The translations under genes and the position numbers were made by a program. This document shows positions 46,779 through 55,378 of a DNA stretch of 64,000 nucleotides, piece by piece. The stretch's first letter is position 1. Every line of letters starts with the position of its first letter. The notes below the pieces were generated by a model. That model saw nothing but the letters and a program-made list of their open reading frames with translations. It was not told the DNA's origin and did not search any database. Source of the DNA: Bradyrhizobium sp. Rc3b (lineage in GTDB: Bacteria > Pseudomonadota > Alphaproteobacteria > Rhizobiales > Xanthobacteraceae); the NCBI RefSeq assembly GCF_900114915.1, contig NZ_FOUS01000005.1:350723-414722 (forward strand), given 5' to 3'.

Positions 46779-48542
46779 ATGCTCGACAAGATCAAGGATC
46801 TATCCGCCTGCGCCCAGGCCTGGCTCGATGAATTCGAGCGCGCGCTGGGCAGGCCCGATCCCGCCACGCTGGACCGCCTCTTCCTCGCCGACAGCTTTTG
46901 GCGCGACGTGCTGGCGCTGAGCTGGAACCTGCAAACGATCGCCGGCCGCGAGACGATTGCGCTAGCGCTGACCGCGCTCGCGCCCCAGGCGGCACCGACC
47001 AGCTTCAAGATCGCGCCGAACCGCGCGCCGCCGCGCTGGGTGACACGCGCCGGTACCAATACCATCGAAGCGATCTTCAATTTCGAAACGGCGTTCGGGC
47101 GTGGCAGCGGCATCATCAGGCTCATTCCCGATGGCGCTGACGGCGACCGCCTGAAGGCCTGGACATTGCTCACCGCGCTCGACGAGCTCAAGGGATTCGA
47201 GGAGCAACTCGGCACGTCGAGGCCGCGCGGCCAGGCCTATTCGCGCGATTTCCGCGGGCCTAACTGGCTCGATTTGCGCAACGCCTCGCGCGACTACGCC
47301 GATCGCGATCCGGCCGTGCTGGTGGTCGGCGGCGGCCAGGCCGGGCTCGCGATCGCAGCACGGCTGAAGCAGCTCAAGGTCGACGCGCTGATCGTCGATC
47401 GCGAGACGAGGATCGGCGACAATTGGCGCAAGCGTTATCATGCGCTCACCCTGCACAACCAGGTGCAGGTCAATCACCTGCCCTACATGCCGTTCCCGCC
47501 GAACTGGCCGACCTATATCCCCAAGGACAAGCTCGCCAACTGGTTCGAGGCCTACGTCGATGCCATGGAGCTGAACTTCTGGACCGGCACCGAATTCGCA
47601 GGCGGCGCCTATGACGAGGCGAAGGGACGCTGGACGGTCACACTGTGCCGTACCGACGGCAGCAAGCGGACCATGCATCCGCGTCATGTCATCATGGCAA
47701 CCGGCGTCAGCGGCATCGCCAATATTCCGGCCATTCCGACGCTCGACAATTTCAAGGGAACGCTGCTGCATTCCAGCCGCTACGAGGATGGCGAGAGCTG
47801 GACCGGCAAGCGCGCGATCGTCATCGGCACCGGCAACAGCGGCCACGACATCGCGCAGGACCTTCATTCCAGCGGCGCCGAGGTGACGCTGGTGCAGCGT
47901 TCGCCGACGCTGGTCACCAATATCGAGCCGTCGGCGCAGCTCGCTTATGCGACCTACAACGAAGGCACGCTCGAGGACAATGATTTGATCGCGGCCTCGA
48001 TGCCGACGCCGCTGGCGAAGAAGACGCACGTGATGCTGACCGAGCAATCGAAGCAGCTCGACAAGGAGCTGCTGGACGGCCTCTCCCACGTCGGCTTCAA
48101 GCTCGACTTCGGCGAGGCCGGCACCGGCTGGCAGTTCAAATACCTCACCCGCGGCGGCGGCTATTATTTCAACGTCGGCTGCTCCAACCTGGTCGTCGAG
48201 GGCGCGATCAAGCTCAGGCAGTTCTCCGACATCGAGGGTTTCGTCGAGGAGGGCGCACGGATGAAGGACGGCACGCTCCTTCCCGCCGATCTCATCGTGC
48301 TCTCGACCGGCTACAAGCCGCAGGAATATCTGGTGCGAAAACTGTTCGGCGAGGCCATCGCCGACCGCGTCGGGCCGATCTGGGGCTTTGGCGATGGTCT
48401 TGAGCTGCGCAACATGTACGCGCGCACCAGGCAGCCCGGGCTCTGGTTCATCGCCGGCAGCCTCGCCCAATGCCGGATCAACTCGAAATATCTCGCGCTG
48501 CAGATCAAGGCGATCGAGAAAGGGATTTTGGGGCGAATATAG
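46779..48542 (+). CDS. Flavin-containing monooxygenase-like protein with N-terminal NTF2-like domain
   Basis: 587 residues. The N-terminal region (about 1-130) resembles the small NTF2/SnoaL-like fold (LADSFWRDVLALSWNLQTIAGRETI). FAD-binding VVGGGQAGLAIAARL lies near 185 and NADP-binding VIGTGNSGHDIAQDL near 350, with ATG-type motif MATGVSG between. It is the two-dinucleotide-motif type of N- or Baeyer-Villiger-type oxygenase. The substrate is probably shared with the neighbouring cluster. ATG at 46779; 166 bp separates it from the synthetase. Confidence 0.87.
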   Translation: MLDKIKDLSACAQAWLDEFERALGRPDPATLDRLFLADSFWRDVLALSWNLQTIAGRETIALALTALAPQAAPTSFKIAPNRAPPRWVTRAGTNTIEAIFNFETAFGRGSGIIRLIPDGADGDRLKAWTLLTALDELKGFEEQLGTSRPRGQAYSRDFRGPNWLDLRNASRDYADRDPAVLVVGGGQAGLAIAARLKQLKVDALIVDRETRIGDNWRKRYHALTLHNQVQVNHLPYMPFPPNWPTYIPKDKLANWFEAYVDAMELNFWTGTEFAGGAYDEAKGRWTVTLCRTDGSKRTMHPRHVIMATGVSGIANIPAIPTLDNFKGTLLHSSRYEDGESWTGKRAIVIGTGNSGHDIAQDLHSSGAEVTLVQRSPTLVTNIEPSAQLAYATYNEGTLEDNDLIAASMPTPLAKKTHVMLTEQSKQLDKELLDGLSHVGFKLDFGEAGTGWQFKYLTRGGGYYFNVGCSNLVVEGAIKLRQFSDIEGFVEEGARMKDGTLLPADLIVLSTGYKPQEYLVRKLFGEAIADRVGPIWGFGDGLELRNMYARTRQPGLWFIAGSLAQCRINSKYLALQIKAIEKGILGRI

Positions 48543-48544
48543 CC

Positions 48545-48582
48545 GTCATTCCGGGGCGCGCGTAGCGCGAGCCCGGAATGAC
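48545..48582. repeat. Palindromic repeat, GTCATTCCGGGGCG family, copy 2
   Basis: GTCATTCCGGGGCGCG and GCGAGCCCGGAATGAC inverted repeat just after the monooxygenase stop and just before the next gene. Copy 1 is at 37740. Confidence 0.85.
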
Positions 48583-48596
48583 AAGAGGAGAGATCA

Positions 48597-49574
48597 ATGC
48601 CAGCCATTCTCGGCAGCGGCGAGCACCGCTACCGCGTCGTCGACAATTTCGCGAAACTGCCCGACGGCTGGCAGCTCACCGACGTCGCCTCCGTCGCGGT
48701 CGACAGCAAGGATCGTGTCTACGTCTTCAACCGCGGCGCTCACCCGATGGTGGTGCTCGACCGCGAGGGCAATTTCCTGCGCAGTTGGGGCGAAGGGCTG
48801 TTCTCGCGAGCACACGGGCTGCATATCGACGCCGACGACAATCTCTACTGCACCGATGACGGCGACCATACCGTGCGCAAATGCACCACGGACGGCAAGG
48901 TGCTGCTGACGATCGGCATCCCCGAGAAACCGGCGCCGTTCATGAGCGGCGAGCCCTTCCACCGCTGCACCCACACCGCGCTGTCGCCGAAGGGCGAGAT
49001 CTACGTCTCCGACGGCTATGGCAATGCGCGCGTGCACAAGTTCACGCCGGACGGCAAGCTGCTCAAGAGCTGGGGCGAGCCGGGCACAGATCCCGGCCAG
49101 TTCAACATCGTGCACAATATTGCCACCGACGCCGACGGCTGGGTCTATGTCGCCGACCGCGAGAACCACCGGGTGCAGGTGTTCGATGGCGAGGGCAAAT
49201 ACGAGACGCAGTGGAACAACCTTCACCGCCCCTGCGCGCTGTGCTGCTGCGGAGGGGCCAAGAGCCCGACCTTCGTGATCGGCGAGCTCGGCCCGGGCCT
49301 CGCCATCAACCGCAATGTGCCCAATCTCGGCCCGCGGCTGTCGATCGTGGACGCCAAGGGCAAGCGCATCGCGCGCCTCGGCGGCGAGGAAGGGCCGGGT
49401 GTTGCGAGCGGAAAGTTCCTGGCGCCCCACGGCATCGCGCTGGATTCCAGGGGCGACATCTATGTCGGCGAGGTCGGCGTGACCAACTGGGACACCAGCT
49501 TTCCCGACGAGGAGATGCCGGCGGCGGTGCGCGCGACGCGGTGCTTGCAGAAGCTGGAGCGGGTACGGGAGTAG
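48597..49574 (+). CDS. NHL-repeat protein, peptidyl-alpha-hydroxyglycine amidating lyase-like
   Basis: 325 residues of NHL propeller blades (VDSKDRVYVFNRGAHP, IDADDNLYCTDDGDH, VYVADRENHRVQVFDGEGKY, LDSRGDIYVGEVG). The family resembles amidating lyases that use zinc. There is no signal peptide. A cluster CALCCCGG (near 215) is unusual in a propeller. ATG at 48597 has AGGAG 8 nt upstream. It ends the LysR-associated cluster, with a terminator at 49620. Confidence 0.8.
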   Translation: MPAILGSGEHRYRVVDNFAKLPDGWQLTDVASVAVDSKDRVYVFNRGAHPMVVLDREGNFLRSWGEGLFSRAHGLHIDADDNLYCTDDGDHTVRKCTTDGKVLLTIGIPEKPAPFMSGEPFHRCTHTALSPKGEIYVSDGYGNARVHKFTPDGKLLKSWGEPGTDPGQFNIVHNIATDADGWVYVADRENHRVQVFDGEGKYETQWNNLHRPCALCCCGGAKSPTFVIGELGPGLAINRNVPNLGPRLSIVDAKGKRIARLGGEEGPGVASGKFLAPHGIALDSRGDIYVGEVGVTNWDTSFPDEEMPAAVRATRCLQKLERVRE

Positions 49575-49619
49575 CTTCCGCAGCAGACCACCAGCCGCTG
49601 GTCACGGCGGTTCCTAGCC

Positions 49620-49651
49620 AGCCGCGTACCTCCTCCAAAACGCGGCTTTTT
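49620..49651 (+). terminator. Intrinsic terminator after the NHL-repeat gene
   Basis: agccgcgt pairs with acgcggct across a loop, followed by TTTTT (49647-49651). It lies 45 bp after the stop of the NHL gene. Confidence 0.75.
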
Positions 49652-49788
49652 GAGCACTTTCGCCACCCCGGCGCCGCATTGCTTGCACCTGAATAAGTCG
49701 CTCAACGGGCTTCACAATCCCGTCACGCTGCATGTAGTATGTCAGTACATGCTGCTTCGCAGCGTATATTGGAGGCCGGGAGCGTTAC

Positions 49789-50346
49789 TTGAACGCACAT
49801 GTCTCGCAAGGCAGTTGGCCGGTGTTGGTGCTGAATGCGGACTTCCGGCCGCTGAGTTACTACCCGCTGTCTCTTTGGTCGTGGCAGGACGCGATCAAGG
49901 CGGTGTTCCTCGATCGCGTCAACATCGTCGCACATTACGATCAGGCGGTTCATAGCCCCACGCTGCAAATGCAGCTGCCGAGCGTCGTCTCGCTCAAATC
50001 CTTCGTCAAGCCGACCACCCATCCGGCCTTCACCCGGTTCAACGTTTTCCTGCGCGACCGTTTCGCCTGCCAGTATTGCGGCTCGCCCGAAGACTTGACC
50101 TTCGATCACATCATCCCGCGCAGCAAAGGCGGCCAGACCACCTGGGAGAACGTGGTCGCGGCATGCTCGCCGTGTAACCTGCGCAAAGGCAATCTCACGC
50201 CGGTGCAGGCAAAAATGTTTCCGCGCCAGCACGCCTTCGCCCCGACCGTGCACCAGCTTCACCGCAACGGCCGCCTGTTCCCGCCGAACTATCTGCACGA
50301 TAGTTGGCTCGACTATCTGTACTGGGATACGGAGCTGGATCCGTAG
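49789..50346 (+). CDS. HNH endonuclease
   Basis: 185 residues. CQYCGS...LTFDHIIPRSKGGQTTWENVVAACSPCNLRKG gives the full HNH zinc site with both CxxC pairs. The N-terminus (SYYPLSLWSWQDAIKAVFLDRVNIVAHYD) matches a widespread bacterial HNH family whose role is unclear, perhaps repair. TTG at 49789 has GGGAG about 8 nt upstream. It is not next to a restriction or phage gene. Its expression upstream may use a weak TTCACA/TAGTAT promoter about 50-75 nt before. Confidence 0.9.
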   Translation: MNAHVSQGSWPVLVLNADFRPLSYYPLSLWSWQDAIKAVFLDRVNIVAHYDQAVHSPTLQMQLPSVVSLKSFVKPTTHPAFTRFNVFLRDRFACQYCGSPEDLTFDHIIPRSKGGQTTWENVVAACSPCNLRKGNLTPVQAKMFPRQHAFAPTVHQLHRNGRLFPPNYLHDSWLDYLYWDTELDP

Positions 50347-50355
50347 GGTGTGGTC

Positions 50356-51825
50356 TCACGCCCCGATTGCATTCCGTGCCACCACGTCGCGATAGAACGC
50401 CGCGCTCAGCTTCGGCAGCCTTGCCTGGGTCTCGAAATCGACCCGGTAGAGGCCGAAGCGCTTGCCGTAGCCGAAGATCCACTCGAAATTGTCCATCAGG
50501 CTCCAGAGGAAGTAGCCGCGGATCGGCACGCCCTCGGCGGTCGCGCGCTGCATCTGGGACAGATAGTTGCGCAGGAACATGATGCGGTCGAGGTCGTAGA
50601 CCTGGCCGTCGGCAGCGATCTTGTCCTCGCACGAGGTGCCGTTCTCGCTGATATAGATATTCTCGATGTTCCAGATCTTTGCCGCAAGGCGCGGCGCCCA
50701 GTAGATCACTTCGGGGCCGATCCGCAGCCATTCCGAATTCATGTGCGGGAACGAGGTGGGGAACGGCAGCACGTGGAAGCCGGGCGCGCGGTCGGAAGCC
50801 GTGACGTAATACTGCGGCGCGTAAATGTTGAGGCCGACGAAATCGTTCGGCGTGCCGATGATCTTCAGTTGCTCGGCGGTGAATTTCGGCGCATCCGCGC
50901 CGGCATAGGCCAAAAAGCCCTCGGTGTATTTGCCCTCCAGCACCACGCCGAGGAAGCCGGCGTTGAGCTCGCGCGTCGCGATCTCGGCGGCGTGGATGTT
51001 TTCCAGCGTCGCGATCGCCGGCACGCAGGCGGCGATGTTCTCGGCCGGGCCGACGCGGGTGCCGGCGCGGCCGGAGGCGCGGATCGCCTGCACGGCAAGC
51101 CCGTGCGCCAAGGCGACGTGATGGCGCGCCTGATTGAGCTGCGCGGTCGGCAGCTTGAGACCGGGCGCATCGATGCCCCAGCCATAGCCGAAATTCACGA
51201 AACGCCCGACCTCGTTCACGGTGAAGATATTCTTCACCCGATCGGTCAGACGCGCGGCGACATGCGCAGCGTAATCGGCAAAAGCCTTCGAGGTGTCGCT
51301 CGACGACCAGCCGCCGACGCGGTCCTGGAGCGCCTGCGGCAGGTCCCAATGATAGAGCGTGGCATATGGTTCGATGCCGTTCGCGAGCAGCTCGTCGACG
51401 AGACGGTCGTAGAAATCGAGCCCCTTGGGGTTGGGCTGGCCAAAGCCTTCCGGAAACACGCGCGGCCATGCGATCGAGAAACGGTAGGCCCTGACGCCGA
51501 GCGCCTTGATCAGCGCGACGTCCTCCTTGTAGCGGTGATAGTGCTCGTTGGCGCGGTCGCCGGTCGAGCCGTCCTCGATGTTGCCGGGGATGTGGCTGAA
51601 AATATCCCAGATCGACTTTCCGCGACCGTCCTCATCGACCGCGCCTTCGATCTGGTAGGACGAGGTCGCCGTGCCCCACAAAAAATCCTTCGGAAACGGC
51701 GCCGGCAGGTGGCGGTCGGTCGATGCGGACTTTTCATTCTCCGCGGCCCGGACACCTGCGGCTACGCCCAGCGCGGCGAGGCCCGTGAGCTTGGCAAAAC
51801 GGCGCCGCGAGACATCGGCTGGCAT
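50356..51825 (-). CDS. Family 1 glycoside hydrolase (beta-glucosidase), Tat-exported
   Basis: 489 residues. A twin-arginine signal (SRRRFAKL, about 1-28) precedes the GH1 TIM barrel. The acid/base Glu is in TVNEVG (usual motif TFNEP) and the nucleophile Glu in YISENGTS. It should split beta-linked glucose from oligosaccharides in the periplasm. ATG at 51825 lies 2 nt after the stop of the GH16 gene, so the two form an operon and may act in sequence. Confidence 0.92.
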   Translation of the reverse strand: MPADVSRRRFAKLTGLAALGVAAGVRAAENEKSASTDRHLPAPFPKDFLWGTATSSYQIEGAVDEDGRGKSIWDIFSHIPGNIEDGSTGDRANEHYHRYKEDVALIKALGVRAYRFSIAWPRVFPEGFGQPNPKGLDFYDRLVDELLANGIEPYATLYHWDLPQALQDRVGGWSSSDTSKAFADYAAHVAARLTDRVKNIFTVNEVGRFVNFGYGWGIDAPGLKLPTAQLNQARHHVALAHGLAVQAIRASGRAGTRVGPAENIAACVPAIATLENIHAAEIATRELNAGFLGVVLEGKYTEGFLAYAGADAPKFTAEQLKIIGTPNDFVGLNIYAPQYYVTASDRAPGFHVLPFPTSFPHMNSEWLRIGPEVIYWAPRLAAKIWNIENIYISENGTSCEDKIAADGQVYDLDRIMFLRNYLSQMQRATAEGVPIRGYFLWSLMDNFEWIFGYGKRFGLYRVDFETQARLPKLSAAFYRDVVARNAIGA

Positions 51826-51827
51826 CG

Positions 51828-52829
51828 CTATCTCCGTGCCAGCTCCAGATCGATCTGATAGACGGAAATCCGGTCGATCTCGAACGCGACGCTCGCTGGC
51901 GATTCCGCATCGACCTGACTGACGCCCGGAAAAAACTTCGACCCGATCGCCAGATTGACGATCATGTACATGGGATCATCGAAGCCGATCGGCACCTTGA
52001 TGTCGGAGACCGGCCTGCGGTCGATGAAATAGACCAACCGATCCTCCTGCCACAGCACACCGTAATTGTGGAATACGCTCGAGGCGTCGCCGACCGCGAA
52101 ATCGAAGCCGCAGGATTGGATCTTCTGGGTCGAGGGGATCCGCCAATGCGTCGTCATCACCAGATCTCCCGGCCGTTCGCCGCGGCCTTCCAGCACGTCG
52201 ACCTCCGGCGGCCAGCCGCCGTCGTCCGCCAGCATCCAGAACGCCGGCCACACTGCGTGGCCGACCGGCACCTTGGCGCGAATTTCGAAATAGCCGTGCT
52301 TCTGGGCGAATGTGCCCTGGGTCGTCAGGATGCCCGAGATGTACTCGTTGTTGAACAGCACCGGCTTCAATTCCGGCGGGGTGCGGCTGGCGATGATCGA
52401 TAGCACGCCATCCTTCACCCTGAACGGATCGAGCCCGAGCGGCGCGGCCGCGCGGCCCGCATAGCGCGGGTCGACGTAGATCTGCTGCTCGCCATTGGCG
52501 CTGGTCTTGCGCTTGAAGTCGGAGCCGTCGCCGCCCCAATATCGCGCCTCCGGCCACGCCGCGCCGCCGGCATAATGCGGGACCCAACGTCCCGTCGACA
52601 GCGGATGCTCGTCGAAATCCTCGCTGAAAGTCCGGCGCAGCGGCAGGAACACCAGCGAAGCCGGATTGACCGTATCGAGCCGGCGACACGCGATGGTGGA
52701 AGGATCGGTCGTGACTTGCAGCGACATGCTCGCCGGCGCGCCATCGAGCTCATCCTGCGCCATACAAGGCGCGGTCAGCACGCCGAGGCCGATCGTAACC
52801 AGAGTGCCCCTCGTCCAACGGTCGATCAT
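51828..52829 (-). CDS. Family 16 glycoside hydrolase (endo-beta-glucanase), exported
   Basis: 333 residues. Signal peptide (about 1-25, ending PCMAQ) and a GH16 domain with the active-site signature PPEVDVLEGRGE, matching E-x-D-x-x-E. WPAFWMLAD and KHGYFEIRAKVP are family landmarks. It is predicted to cut internal beta-1,3 or mixed beta-1,3-1,4-glucan or related exopolysaccharide. ATG at 52829. Operon with the GH1 gene. Whether the substrate is plant, fungal or self polysaccharide is not readable. Confidence 0.9.
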   Translation of the reverse strand: MIDRWTRGTLVTIGLGVLTAPCMAQDELDGAPASMSLQVTTDPSTIACRRLDTVNPASLVFLPLRRTFSEDFDEHPLSTGRWVPHYAGGAAWPEARYWGGDGSDFKRKTSANGEQQIYVDPRYAGRAAAPLGLDPFRVKDGVLSIIASRTPPELKPVLFNNEYISGILTTQGTFAQKHGYFEIRAKVPVGHAVWPAFWMLADDGGWPPEVDVLEGRGERPGDLVMTTHWRIPSTQKIQSCGFDFAVGDASSVFHNYGVLWQEDRLVYFIDRRPVSDIKVPIGFDDPMYMIVNLAIGSKFFPGVSQVDAESPASVAFEIDRISVYQIDLELARR

Positions 52830-53065
52830 CACCGCACTCGAAGCTGCCACGACATGCGCAGAGGTTAGCTTATCCGTCTTCGCGGGGGCAACCGCGGCAT
52901 CCAGCGCCGGCGGGCGATTTGAAAACCATTTCTCGCCTCCGCTCCGGGGCCATCGGGCGCTGGGAACCCGAAGCGTCCACGCCCGTTCAGAGTCAACGCC
53001 ATGCGCTCGCATGCACGTTCCATCGAGCGCGTTTGTCCGCTGCAAGATGACACAAGGGAAGACCC

Positions 53066-53287
53066 ATGGCCGCAACCGAGAGTGATCATGTCTACAAGAT
53101 CCTGGACCTCGTCGGATCGTCCGAAACCTCGATCGAGGACGCGATCAAGAACGCGATCAGCCGCGCCTCCAAGACCATCCGCGAGATGAAATGGTTCGAG
53201 GTGGTGCAGACGCGCGGCCACATCGAGAACGGCGCCGTGCGCCATTATCAGGTGACGCTGCGCGTCGGTTTCACGCTTGAGGGATGA
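53066..53287 (+). CDS. Dodecin family flavin-binding protein
   Basis: 73 residues with the dodecin pattern [48 protein letters not shown]. The Trp of KWFEV and Gln of [10 protein letters not shown] are the flavin-contact residues. It forms a 12-subunit shell in relatives that stores flavin. Monocistronic; ATG at 53066 follows AAGGGA. No flavin enzyme gene is adjacent. Confidence 0.95.
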   Translation: MAATESDHVYKILDLVGSSETSIEDAIKNAISRASKTIREMKWFEVVQTRGHIENGAVRHYQVTLRVGFTLEG

Positions 53288-53460
53288 CGCGGCGGGCAGC
53301 AGACGGAACTGTCGCACTGCGGTAGCGTGGCTCCGCCGACGAGCCCTGGCGACATCGGCAATCCTTCCGGTTGATTACGGACCCCGCACAATCATCGCGG
53401 ATTTTGCAATAGGCCGTTAAGGCGAAAGTGAGAGGTTTGCCCCAATTTGGAGCAAGCCCG

Positions 53461-55365
53461 ATGGTCACCAGCCGCGAACTCGGCAAGGCGCGTCTTCCGC
53501 TCTGGGCGGCGGGCTTTGTTGCGCTGATTTGCGTGACGATCCTCGGCTTGAGCGCCTGGCGCGAATGGGAAGCTCGCAATGTCGACCTCAGGAACGCCGA
53601 GATCGACGTCGCCAACCTCGCACATTCACTGATCCAGCACGCGGACGATACGTTCGAGCTTGCCGATACGCTCCTGGTCGGGCTGGTCCACCGGCTCGAA
53701 CTCGACGGAACCGGCCCCGACACCATCACAAAGCTCCAGGCCTATCTGCCGACACGCAAATCATCGGATCGCATTCGCGGCATCTTCGTCTATGACGCGA
53801 CGGGCCGGTGGCTTGCCACGACCGAGCGCCTCGACTTCTCCAAGCTCAACAACAGCGACCGGGAGTATTTCCAGCGCCATCGCGCCTCCCCGGAAACGGG
53901 CACGCTGATCGGACCGCCCGTCAAGAGCCGCTCCGGGGGCCAGTGGATCATCACGGCGTCCCGTCGGATCAACGATCACGACGGCGGCTTCGCCGGCGTT
54001 GCCCTGCTCACCATCGACGTCAGCTATTTCGTCAAATTCTACGAGCGGTTCGACGTCGGGCCGAACGGCTCGGTATCGCTGCTCAACAATGGCGGCATCA
54101 TGCTGGCACGCAGCCGAGACGAGAGCGGCGCCTTCGTTGGACGCGACCTGTCCAATGCGCCCTTGTTCAAAAGCTGGCAAAGCCGCCCCGCCGAAGCGGT
54201 CTATTATTTCAAGTCGCCGCTCGATGGCGTGCAGCGCCTGAGCTACTACCAGCGCAGCAGCCGCTATCCCCTGATGGTGCTGGCGAGCAAGTCCCGGGAC
54301 GACGTGCTGGCTCCCTGGCGACGCGCCGCCGCCACGCGCTTCACCTTCGTCGTCGGCCTCGTCCTGCTGATCGCGGTGATCGGCTCCTACCTGGTCCGTC
54401 AGCTTTGGCAGCGGCAGCGCATGGCGCAGGCCCTGGTCGCCAAGGAGGCCAATTTCCGCCTGCTGGCCGAGCAATCCAGCGACATGGTGACCCGGATCGG
54501 GCTGGATAACCGGCTGCTCTACGTCTCTCCGTCATGCGTGCGCATCACCGGCTGGACCGCCGAGGAACTGCTGAACTCGTCGGCCCTGGCCGGCATTCAC
54601 GCCGACGACATGGAACGGGTCGAGCAGGCCATCACGGCACTGAAGAACGGCGAGGCCGAGGAAGCGCGGTTCGTCTATCGCCAGCGTCATCGCGAAAAAG
54701 GGGAGATCTGGGCGGAGGCGGCGCTGCACGTGACGGTGGCATCGGACAGCGGCGCGATCGACGGCGTCGTCGCGGTCGTGCGCGACATAACCGAGCAGAA
54801 GGATCTTCAGGACAAGCTCGCTTCGCTTGCGAGGACGGACGGCCTCACCGGCCTTGCCAACCGGCGCGCATTCGACGAACGCCTCACTGAGGAATGGGCG
54901 CGCGCCCGGCGCGACGGCACGCAGCTTTCGCTCCTGCTGATCGACGTCGATCATTTCAAGAAATTCAACGACCATTACGGGCATCTGGCGGGCGACGGGT
55001 GCCTGCGCGCGCTGGGCCGGATCCTGTCCGCCCAGGCCAGGCGCCCCGCCGACCTCGCGGCGCGCTACGGCGGCGAGGAATTCGCCGTGTTGTTGCCGAA
55101 CACCGGCTCGGATGGCTGCGTGGAGGTCGCAGAAGCGGTCCGCCAGGCGCTGCACGATCTTGCCATGCTGCATGCGCAAAATCCGCCCTCCCGGCTGGTC
55201 ACGGTCAGCGTCGGCGCCGCAACCGGGGTTCCGTCCCTGACCTCCACGGACTTCAGCACGCTGGTCGCTGCGGCTGACCGTGCGCTCTATGCCGCGAAAG
55301 ACAGCGGCCGCGATCGGCTGGTGATGTCCGGACAGGTCGTGCCCTGGCCCGCGAAGACCGCGTGA
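53461..55365 (+). CDS. Membrane diguanylate cyclase (dCache, PAS, GGDEF)
   Basis: 634 residues. The first helix (about 13-35), a periplasmic dCache-like sensor (about 40-290), a second helix (about 295-320) and a PAS domain (about 335-455) precede GGDEF (about 465-625). The active motif is RYGGEEFAV and an inhibitory RxxD lies five residues before it (RPAD). It makes cyclic di-GMP in response to an outside signal. ATG at 53461. Converges with the autotransporter gene 13 bp away. Confidence 0.93.
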   Translation: MVTSRELGKARLPLWAAGFVALICVTILGLSAWREWEARNVDLRNAEIDVANLAHSLIQHADDTFELADTLLVGLVHRLELDGTGPDTITKLQAYLPTRKSSDRIRGIFVYDATGRWLATTERLDFSKLNNSDREYFQRHRASPETGTLIGPPVKSRSGGQWIITASRRINDHDGGFAGVALLTIDVSYFVKFYERFDVGPNGSVSLLNNGGIMLARSRDESGAFVGRDLSNAPLFKSWQSRPAEAVYYFKSPLDGVQRLSYYQRSSRYPLMVLASKSRDDVLAPWRRAAATRFTFVVGLVLLIAVIGSYLVRQLWQRQRMAQALVAKEANFRLLAEQSSDMVTRIGLDNRLLYVSPSCVRITGWTAEELLNSSALAGIHADDMERVEQAITALKNGEAEEARFVYRQRHREKGEIWAEAALHVTVASDSGAIDGVVAVVRDITEQKDLQDKLASLARTDGLTGLANRRAFDERLTEEWARARRDGTQLSLLLIDVDHFKKFNDHYGHLAGDGCLRALGRILSAQARRPADLAARYGGEEFAVLLPNTGSDGCVEVAEAVRQALHDLAMLHAQNPPSRLVTVSVGAATGVPSLTSTDFSTLVAAADRALYAAKDSGRDRLVMSGQVVPWPAKTA

Positions 55366-55378
55366 CGGGACCCACCGC

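Noticed and set aside
45131..47215. 694-codon minus-strand open frame opposite the acyl-CoA synthetase gene
   Set aside because: Antisense shadow; the plus-strand enzyme has all family motifs.
49460..49705. Possible small minus-strand gene starting with a CKQC motif
   Set aside because: It lies over the terminator and the end of the NHL gene, has no ribosome site, and resembles no family I know.
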